Assembly (NCBI GenBank): GCA_030247885.1
Contig: JAPDRO010000002.1
Location: forward strand, 1,674,001 to 1,738,000
Source: Taxawa tesnikishii (nom. ined.)
Lineage: Eukaryota; Ascomycota; Dothideomycetes; Dothideales
DNA: 64,000 bases
Direction of reading: 5' to 3'
How positions within the stretch are numbered: the first letter of the stretch is position 1; each line of letters opens with the position of its first letter. The notes below the pieces were generated by a model, which saw only the letters and a list, made by a program, of their open reading frames with translations, did no database searches and was not told where the DNA came from. The position numbers were made by a program, and so were the translations under genes. Shown here piece after piece: positions 55,565 through 64,000 of this stretch.

Positions 55565-56245
55565 TGCGCGTTCTTTGTGAACGAGGTGTTGGTATATGCC
55601 TGTTTGCCCCGCACAACACACTATTCGGAAAAGTGGAGATTTATGTATGAGCGAGGATGCGCAGCGGTACGGAAGGAAGGGATAGAGATGAATGCGAAGG
55701 ACCGAACAAAGAGAGATGCAAGCGGGAGGCTGCTACCATCGAGGGCATTGGGCATCTGGAATGCTAGCCATGGCGACGCATTGGCATTGGCGTTGACGTT
55801 GGCATCGGCATTGGCATTGGCATTGGTACATCACAAGCCCTCCAATGGGTGACGGTTCACCTGGCTCGCATTGAGGTTCTCATTAGGTAAACGCTCGCTT
55901 CCGCATTTGGCTCTGGCGCATTGGAGCGGGAAGCAGCAGCACGAACTCGGTGTAGATGCGTTGTTCCCCTCCTACACACCGGTTGGATGCCAAGACATCA
56001 GACAGTAACAGCGATCGAGTGAGAGCGGAACTGAACAGGTGGAGATGGACATATATATATACGCGTAGTTATCAGCTGCATGCGGTCCCAAGCTGAGGCC
56101 CGGTGCCAGTTCACGATGCTGGGGAGCTGCACGTGTGACGCGCGCCAAGCCTTGCATGTGTTCGCGTTCACCCAGATCGGAAATCTAGGGTCCCAATTGA
56201 CAGCAACGTTAACTCGACCGCGAACACCAAGTCGACCGGGTCACG
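55565..56245. other. Divergent intergenic region with a 6-bp repeat
   Basis: 680 bases between the DUF3602 gene and STT4. It includes a GGCATT/GGCGTT/GACGTT array at about 55779-55826 and a TATATATATA run near 56051-56062. No gene. Confidence 0.55.
55779..55826. repeat. Imperfect tandem array of GGCATT, about 8 copies
   Basis: Hexanucleotide units with single-base variants (GGCGTT, GACGTT, GGCATC) in intergenic DNA. Confidence 0.85.
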
Positions 56246-59200
56246 ATGAGGGCGTGAGTACATACCGTTGTCCTGACTCGACTCGCCTTCAGTACAGCTA
56301 ACCGAAGCCTTCGTAGTTCCCACCACACCCCGCTGAGGCGTCAGGCCTTTGAGAAACTTGCTAGCTTATCTACACAGCATACCACTGACCCGCGCAAACC
56401 AACTGACCTGCACCGAATATGCTCATTGTACCGGTCACCGCCAGTCGCCAATGGCGCGTCCAGCAAGGATGCCCACGCGTCGCAGATGTTTGTGTCCAAG
56501 ATTCCTATGGTGCGTTGCCCAGGACGGAAAGAGCGTGGTCTTCTGGCTATTCAGCTTCTCACACAATCGCCAGAGCGTACGAGAGCTTGAGGTTCTCACA
56601 GCATTATGCCGTGCAGCACCGTGGGTTACTGTGACCGAACAAGCCGAGAGGTTGTTGCATCAGATTGTCCCCTATCTGGCAGAAGCGCATACACAGACGT
56701 TCAGACCATCGCCTTCGTTGCGTGATTTCCAGCCATCGCCATGGGAAGTCCTACTCCGCGATCTCACCACTGCTGTACTTGTCCTTGGAACCAACCACCC
56801 TTCTCTGCGGGCGGAGTCCCTTTCTTGCATCACCAAAGCAGTGGACACCTTCTGTTCAGCTGCCGAGAAGATCGCGTGGACGCACAAACTGGACGATCAG
56901 GAAATTGCCAAGGCCATGGATATCCAAGCGGCTCCCAGCATTGTGCCTTTCACTGTTTCTCTTCTTGGATTTCTCGGCGCCTTAGCAGGATACCCGCGAT
57001 TCTGGACCCTTGAAGAGCGAATCGACACCATCCACAAATTGAGGAGGCTTTTGTCTGAACAGTTCATGACCGTACTGGAAGGCACCTTGTCCTCGGTGCG
57101 CAACGAGCATGGTCACTTCAAAGCCCTCAAGGAATGGAGGCGCCTCTTGAAGCTTTATGCATCGGCAGGTCGGCCTTTGGGGGCGATGCTTCTGCAACAA
57201 GAGTTTATGCGTTTTGTGGCCTCGTCCACCGTACTTCTTGTTCAAACGCCGTCTCCAGCAACAAGCGATAACATCTTAGACCTTCTTCTACAATTCCCTT
57301 CGGCCACAGCTGTCAGAAAGGAGGACATGGACGACAACGTACTGGAAGCGCTTAGCGATCTGATTGCCGACGAGATGGCGTTGTTAGAGGCCGACGCTGA
57401 CTATTTACAGCTTAGCTCGGCATGGCAGCAACGGCTGGCTTTCTCCGTCAAAGCCAACAGTCTCAAGAGCTACCTCTGCTGCTGCCTGACTAACGAAGAT
57501 ATTGCTGACTCCGATGTTCTGATGAACTGGCTTGAGGCTGTGCTCAGTGATCCGGTCCAGTTCGGTGATGACAACCTAGCACAGGTCACGTTCAAATGTA
57601 TGGCAATCCTGGCAAAGATCTCCCAGCCGCTGGCATCCCAGCTGGGTAGAACTCTCCCGAGGTTCATTGTACAAGGTCGCATGACCACCGTCATTGCGGC
57701 CACTGCGGCAGATTGTCTCGCTAGCATACTCATGCTGCTGTCCCAGGACACAGTGATCAGCACATTGTATAGCCTGGGCAATGTTCTCAGCTCAGCAGGG
57801 AATGCGTCACGGACGAATCTGGCCCTATCTTCTGACCCCAATGCAGTCAACCAAAATGGCTCATTGTCATACTCACAGCCCGCTACTGGGAGCTCAATAT
57901 CGCTAATCACATCTGATGCGGAGGAGACGGCTGCTGTTTATGGAGCGGTCGTGAACGTGGTTGTACAGATCGCAATCAAATGTCAAGATGAGAAGATCGT
58001 GGCGCTTGCTATCTCTATGCTTGCACAGAAAATCGGTCGCTCAACTTCGGCGGTCGACGCGAAGATCATCGCCGGTTCTGCTGCTCTTGGACTGCATGGC
58101 GCAGCCGCTGACTTCCGTCTGTTGGTCAGACTATATAGCAAGCTAGGCAATGATGCTCTTCTGACCGGCAATGGGACAATTCTTGATGCTGTGAGTCGTT
58201 TCGTAACAATCACGCGTCTCGAAACTAACAAAGTGCAGGTCATGGAAGCTCGCTTACTTCTGGCGAGAAGCATTGGAAAGAAGTCTCCTCTGTACGAACT
58301 GTACCTTGTTCATCTTCTGGATGCTCTGGTAAGCACGGGCGACTCATTTACCGGAGAGTCACGCACTGCTTCAGCCAACGTCAAGGCCGGCGCAGAAGAG
58401 ATTGCACAACTTTTGCATCCTCTAGCCGTCCTTGTTTCTATGGATCCCGAAACTAAGGACGATTTCGAGGATCCTGCTACCGTCTCGGCTCTTAGCAGAG
58501 ATGCCTGGTTCAATCTCGTGGTCCACGATTTTACCTTGAACTCCAGTCTGGGCAGAAAACACCTGAGAGATTTGCAGATTCTGGCTTGTTATAGTCCGTC
58601 GTTGATCGATACGGATCGTGCAAACTCTCAAGAGAGCGGTCTCGATTTGAATACGGTCCTCCGTCGCGGCATGGGCCCCCAACATGCGTTGCAGCAAAAG
58701 CGTTGCTAATCCGTGCAATTCCTGCGTCTGAGGTGGATATCAAAGGCCTTGACTATGCAGAACTCACGTTCCTCAACGCTGCCTACATGATTGCAGTTCT
58801 CCGTGCACGGTCAGGTGACTGTACGCGAACTATGGAGTACTTCCTCGACCGCAAGTTCAAGAACGGACCATTGAGCAATTGCCTTGTTGCTATTGCCATT
58901 CACGCAGTCGATGTCTACCTTGCAACAACCCAAACTGGAAGAAATTCGAATTTTGCTGCTCCTGAACTCGCTCAGCAGCTGGTGAGATTTTTGGAGGGCT
59001 GCTGCCATCGCATAGACAAGGTTCAGCATGTCGCAACATCCTCCGCAGATCGCATTATTAACCTGGTTCCGTCTGCGCTATGCCAAAGACCGTCCTTGTT
59101 CGCACTCTTGGAACTTCTTACATTAATGTGGACTAGCTGTCTTGAAGCGGAAACTGACGAGTACGATTGGAAACCGTCTGCGACTTCGCCCAAATGCGGA

Positions 59201-62200
59201 GTTTCGATACAGCTCTCCGACGATCTCGCGTTCAAGCAGATCACCCTGAACAACTTTCACAAACGATGCCGTGCATGGGTATCGAAGATCGTGGATATTG
59301 CACCGCTAGACGCCAAAGGACTCCTTCAAACATATCTTTCGGACTATCAGGACGACGGTGCGTACGGACGTATCTCTCTTGGCCGATCGTTTGCTCTAGA
59401 GATGGGATCGCTTGTTCCGCTTACCGAGCAACGTCTGGCAGCCATTGAATATGCGAGAAATTTCAACATCAACACCGCATCCGACTTTGTCGCGCAATAC
59501 ACGACTCGGCAGCAGTATAGGGCTATTGACGCGTCTCCTTTCCAGGACGAACAGTGGGTACACGTTGATCGCCGCACACTGAATATCACTTACGGAGATG
59601 AACATGAGCGGAACGTTCGAGAAACCGTGTCACAACTGCGCGAGATTGAGTCACGTCTTGCGCATCATCATCACATACCTCTTCCGGAAGTCAAAACCGC
59701 TCTGCGAACAGCAGCTACACTCCTCTGCCGGGCAGGCTCCGATCACTCCGCGCTTGTACATTATCTAGTCAGCATCCCATTTGCCGCGTTTTCCAAGCCG
59801 TCTATCAAGCTCGGCATATCCCTATGGGTGGGGGTCATCAAAGAAAACTCGATGCTCGAACCGAGGATTCTCGCCGAAATCGCCACCAACTGGGAGAGCG
59901 CAGTTCGCCAAAAGCGTGGCATCTTCAGTTCTTCTCTGCAGTACGTTATAAGCCTAGTACAAAGGTGTTTCTTGCTGACTTGGTTCCCAGACACCTTGAT
60001 CCCTTCTATGTGAGAGAGGAATTTGCACCAACAGATAGGGCTGCCATCGTCAAGCGCCAACAAATCGTCAACGACCTCATTGCCCCGCACTTTCGTTTGG
60101 TGCAATTCCTGTCGAGTCATCTTAATGCTAACCGCCTTTGCAGTCCGCAACTGGAACGCATCTTTTTCCGTCTGGCCCGTGTGACTCTTACGGCTATGAA
60201 GCACAGTGCTGGTCAGCCATTAGCGAGAGAAGTGCACTTCCATCTGGTTCTACTCGCGCTGCGAATCTTGATGTATGGTACCGGTTCTAACGATACGGCC
60301 AAATGGGGCCTCAAAGACCAAATTTTGTCTGCAGGACTTTCGTGGTTCAGTCTACCACCGAGGTGAGATACTCAAGATTTGTTCATCTAGTATGGCTCTC
60401 TCTCTGACGTTTTCAGGTGGTCCTACGGCAGCAACAGGATACAACTCAAAGCTGAGCTTCAGTTGATCCAGGAAGTCACCGCGGCACTACGGAGCGCCGC
60501 TTCAATTGGTGCCAAGTCCACGTCCTCTCTACAGTCCTTGCAACCCAAGCAGGATTTGTTGTTACACCTGCTAAGCAATGAGTCTTCTCGTCTCAGCGTT
60601 TGGCTCTCACCTTTGAGTCACGAAGGCTCGAGTGTGTTGCATCTGGGGATCGCAGCAAAGGCGCGACCGAGGTATGTTGAGCTTAATGGGCTTGGCGACA
60701 TGTACTGACGCTCGCAGGTGGCACTGTCGCCACTTCTAAAGGTTGCTTGGGCGGAGAGCGCGTCTCTTGCAACTCAACTTGTTACTCGTTTTCAATCCCA
60801 GCGGTTGCACAGTGAAGTCCGTTGGTTATTGCTGAATTTCCCTGAGAGAGCCCTTGACGAACCGGAAGCCCTGCATGTGTTACTTGGCAGTTCCCTTCCC
60901 AAGGATGTGTCTTTCCAGTTGAAGGTACTTTTTGCTGCCCACGACAATACTAGAACATTGCTAATATTCCAGCAGTATCTGCTCTACTGGGCTGCAGTTA
61001 ACCCCATCACTGCTGTAACTTACTTCCTTCCGGCCTATGGCAATCATCCCTTCATCATACAATACGCGATGAGAGCTCTGGAAAGCCACTCAGTGGATGT
61101 GACATTCTTTTACGTTCCGCAGATCGTGCAGACACTGCGTTACGATGTCCTGGGCTACGTGGAGCGATACATCATCGAGACCGCAAAGTTCTCCCAGCTG
61201 TTTGCCCACCAGATTATCTGGAACATGAAAGCGAACGCCTTCAAAGATGAAGATTCCGAGATCCCGGATCCAGTCAAGCCAACACTCGACAAAGTGACCG
61301 ATTCCCTGCTCAGCAGTTTCTCGACGGATGACAAGGATTTCTACGAACGTGAGTTCAGTTTCTTCAACGAAGTTACGAGCATCTCGGGAAAACTACGTCC
61401 TTTCATCAAGCGTCCCAAGCCGGAGAAAAAGCAGAAAATTGAGGAGGAACTGCGGCTGATCAAAGTTGATGTGGGCGTTTACTTACCCAGCAACCCGGAC
61501 GGTGTGGTTGTCGGTATCGACCGCAAGTCAGGAAAGCCTCTTCAGAGTCACGCTAAAGCGCCGTTCATGGCAACGTTCCGCATACGCAAAGAGAAACAAG
61601 GTGGGATGGAGGCCGAAGATGAAGACCTTGACAAAGTCGCCCAAGGCAAGCAAGAAGCAACTCAAGCAGCCACCTACGAAGTATGGCAGTCTGCCATATT
61701 CAAGGTTGGCGACGATTGTCGGCAGGATGTACTGGCGTTGCAGATGATCGCTGCTTTCCGCGGTATCTTTAACAACGTTGGTCTGGACGTATACGTTTTT
61801 CCCTACCGCGTCACTGCCACCGCTCCTGGATGCGGTGTAATCGACGTTTTGCCAAACTCCATCTCCAGAGACATGCTTGGCAGAGAGGCAGTCAACGGGC
61901 TCTACGAATACTTTGTTTCCAAGTACGGCACGGAAGATTCACTCCGTTTCCAGGCTGCGCGTAACAATTTCATCAAGAGCATGGCTGCCTATTCAGTCAT
62001 CTCTTACCTTTTGCAGTTCAAAGATCGGCATAACGGTAACATTATGATCGATGATGCTGGCCATATCATACACATTGACTTTGGCTTCTGCTTTGACATC
62101 GCGCCTGGCGGTGTTCGGTTCGAGCGCGCTCCATTCAAGTTGACATCGGAGATGGTCGCGGTCATGGGCGGGTCTACAGAGTCCCAGGGTTACCGTCGCT

Positions 62201-62463
62201 TTGAGGAGCTGTGCGTGAAGGCATTCTTGGCTTCGAGGCAGTATGCGGAAAAGCTGAGCCATCTGGTCGTTGTCATGCTCGATTCTGGCTTGCCCTGCTT
62301 CAAGCCGGAGACGGTGCAGCACTTCAAAGAGCGGTTCGTGCTGGATAGGACGGAAAGGGAGGCGGCGGAGTTCATGCGGATGCTGGTCCATCGCAGCGAG
62401 AGGAGTTACAGTACCAAGGGGTACGATCAGTTCCAGCTGCTCACCAACGGCATACCGTACTGA
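56246..62463 (+). CDS. STT4: Phosphatidylinositol 4-kinase STT4 (PI4K type III alpha)
   Basis: Seven exons: 56246-56253, 56293-56509, 56574-58190, 58239-59940, 59991-60362, 60417-60671 and 60718-62463; about 1,972 residues. It makes PI4P at the plasma membrane in complex with Ypp1 and Efr3. N-terminus: RQAFEKLASLS and SVRELEVLTALCRAAPW; then the long helical solenoid (LNTVLRRGM, ASEVDIKGLDY, FLNAAYM), the lipid-kinase-unique domain (VDVTFFYVPQIVQTLRYDVLG) and the C-terminal kinase with VGDDCRQDVLALQMI, GCGVIDVLPNS, catalytic DRHNGNIMIDD and IHIDFGFCFDIAPGG. It ends STKGYDQFQLLTNGIPY. Two bases are missing: in the A4 at 58696-58699 (ALQQ to ALLIRAIPASEVD), and one near 60612-60640 needed to reach the splice at 60671 in phase. 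The intron at 58191-58238 is 48 nt, in frame and free of stops. The 8-nt first exon and 39-nt intron are less certain; the model from exon 2 on is firm. Confidence 0.93.
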
Positions 62464-64000
62464 GGAAACCGCCAACGGAGGATTGTCTCGACAAAGTTAA
62501 TGGTTAAGTGATTACGTGACGATAGCAAGGATCGATCGGGAGATTGGCGTCAACTTCATCATCGACAATTAGACCGGAAGGCTTACGCAAGCTTGCCAGT
62601 ACTTATGTACATGTGTTATAGTCGTTAATCAATAGCGATAGAGGTCCCGTGACAAGAGGCTGTAGTGATCTAGATCGAGCCGGTTTCGGAGGATGTGTTC
62701 CGTCTCCGATCAACTTTCATGACTCGAGAGGCCGATCTGCAAGGGAGACTTGAGAGCCGCAGCCACCGCAAGCATCGATCGGGAAAATTTGGGGTTCATC
62801 GTCGCCTTCATTGGTTCCAGAGGGCAATCGTTTACTCCGTGAAAGGGAGAAGCATGTACCATGCGGGGCCGCCGCCGCCGACGGTAGCACATCGTCTTGA
62901 AATAAGTCAGTCCTCTCAGCCCGGTAGATGGTACCGGAAGAGGGACGACAGGCTCCCACACGTGCGGTATCAGAAGCCATACAGAGACGCACACACCAAA
63001 TTAGAAAGACGTCTTCGATGAGCTCTTCCGCCATGAGGCTGCGGAAGCCCAGCCGAGCAAAGGGTCCCGTGCATTAACATGCAGCAGTGTGAGCCACAAT
63101 ACTAATGCATCAAGTAATGACGCCGACTATCAAAGGTAGGCTCGAGGTCTAACATATTGATGGACGCTGTTGCCGGTAATCTGTTCTTGCTGGCACTACC
63201 ACCTAACCGTGCAGAACTCGGGGCAGAAATTCCCTCGGTTCTACGAATCTGTCATCTTTAGGCTTTATCTCATGCAATACATCCGCAATGAAAGCTAGAA
63301 GCGTACGCTATAAAATGCATAGGCTATAACAGGATGGTACCTCTTTACGCAATCATTACCATAGTTGATGCAATAGTTGTAACACCAACAAAGCACGTTT
63401 AAAGGTTCTGCAAAAGGGACGGCCTACCTTTCCTTACGGTCGCGACGCTTACGTACCGACCGTGGTATCTAATTGGTGCAGCACGCACGGTAAGACAACT
63501 CCACGTGGCTTAATGATCACCGGAGTGTACCCCGAAGGTGCACAAGAATGGCGAGCTATAGTTGCGTTTCACCATTGAGAGTATTACTACCGGCAATTGT
63601 TTTTGCAACGAAACGGAGCTTCCTCATTCCCATAAGCGCGAAGTACGCCAAGGGCGTTCATTCACAGCTCAGCCGAGCTCCTTTCACCTTTCTCGAAGTC
63701 CCCGTTATGGAAGGGTCATAACCCGACCAGTAGGGTTCGGCACTTCGGCATACAACTCAATGAGAAACGAGCTCTGTTGTACGAAGCAGCACAAACGCTC
63801 TCCTACCGTCTGATGTTGTCGTGGCTTGTTTGAAGGTCCTTCGGTAACGAGTAATGGCATTCTATCACATCGCATGGCGTGGCGTGGCGTGGCGTGGCGT
63901 GGAGTGGAGTCCATCTCATCTGAGGAGCCTGACCCTGACCCCCTGTTGCTCTGTCTCCCGTCGTCTCCACTTTGCAGGTAACCTGCGTCTCTCTGAACCT
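62464..64000. other. Gene-free right end, 1.5 kb
   Basis: 3' flank of STT4, then sequence without supported genes up to the edge. A short GGCGT/GGAGT array lies at 63876-63910. Confidence 0.5.
63876..63910. repeat. Tandem array of GGCGT/GGAGT, 7 copies
   Basis: Five GGCGT units followed by two GGAGT units in the right-hand intergenic DNA. Confidence 0.9.

Noticed and set aside
62695-63034. Overlapping frames of about 100 codons near the right end
   Set aside because: Three frames on both strands cover the same bases with no domain or splice support.

Overview
The window is nuclear DNA of a filamentous ascomycete (Pezizomycotina; a dothideomycete is my best guess from overall gene resemblance, not from a search). 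It has short introns (mostly 40-80 nt) with GTRNGT donors and CTAAC/CTGAC branch sites, dense genes on both strands, long S/A/T-rich secreted proteins, a HET-domain relic and several fungus-specific families (DUF6697, DUF3602, Rhodopsin_fungal, BIG1, ROT1). There are no rRNA genes, CRISPR arrays, viral elements or clearly intact transposons.

Layout. 1-532: start of a mitochondrial membrane protein, cut by the left edge. 2003-6250: a 1,415-residue secreted protein with six PAN/apple-like modules and five CBM1 cellulose-binding modules. 7388-10727: nuclear import receptor MTR10. 11703-12687: ER chaperone ROT1. 13279-15415: a DUF6697 protein. 16747-17799: a doubtful, interrupted gene. 18214-19490 and 20123-21217: a divergent pair, DAHP synthase and a dehydroshikimate-dehydratase-like TIM barrel. 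21442-22456: a secreted Ser-rich protein carrying a 196-bp GAA/TTC tract. 22832-24680: a BCS1-type AAA ATPase. 25647-27318: ornithine aminotransferase. 28718-30626: two membrane proteins, one FAR-17a/AIG1-like. 31061-32948: a decayed HET gene. 32949-38613: a gene-poor stretch with diverged repeats and two small novel genes. 38614-39978: a rhodopsin-domain membrane protein. 40355-45516: securin, tropomyosin, RRP17 and a cytosolic GH43. 46077-49294: a GNAT acetyltransferase and BIG1. 51461-54329: a hybrid histidine kinase. 55081-55564: a DUF3602 protein. 56246-62463: PI 4-kinase STT4. 62464-64000: no gene seen.

Most genes are unrelated housekeeping functions (nuclear transport, wall and ER biogenesis, phosphoinositide signalling, actin cables, sister-chromatid separation, arginine catabolism). 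The one functional pair is DAHP synthase with the dehydratase-like enzyme, at the entrance of the shikimate pathway and a possible exit from it.

The strongest overall observation is technical or evolutionary. At least ten otherwise ordinary reading frames, spread over seven genes, each need exactly one extra base, always in or beside a short homopolymer and always in the deletion direction. The exon phases close exactly when that base is counted. This looks like homopolymer under-calling in the assembly rather than pseudogenes. Genes affected are MTR10, DUF6697 (3), the Ser-rich protein (2), ornithine aminotransferase (2), FAR-17a, BIG1 and STT4 (2), with the rhodopsin-domain gene a likely further case.
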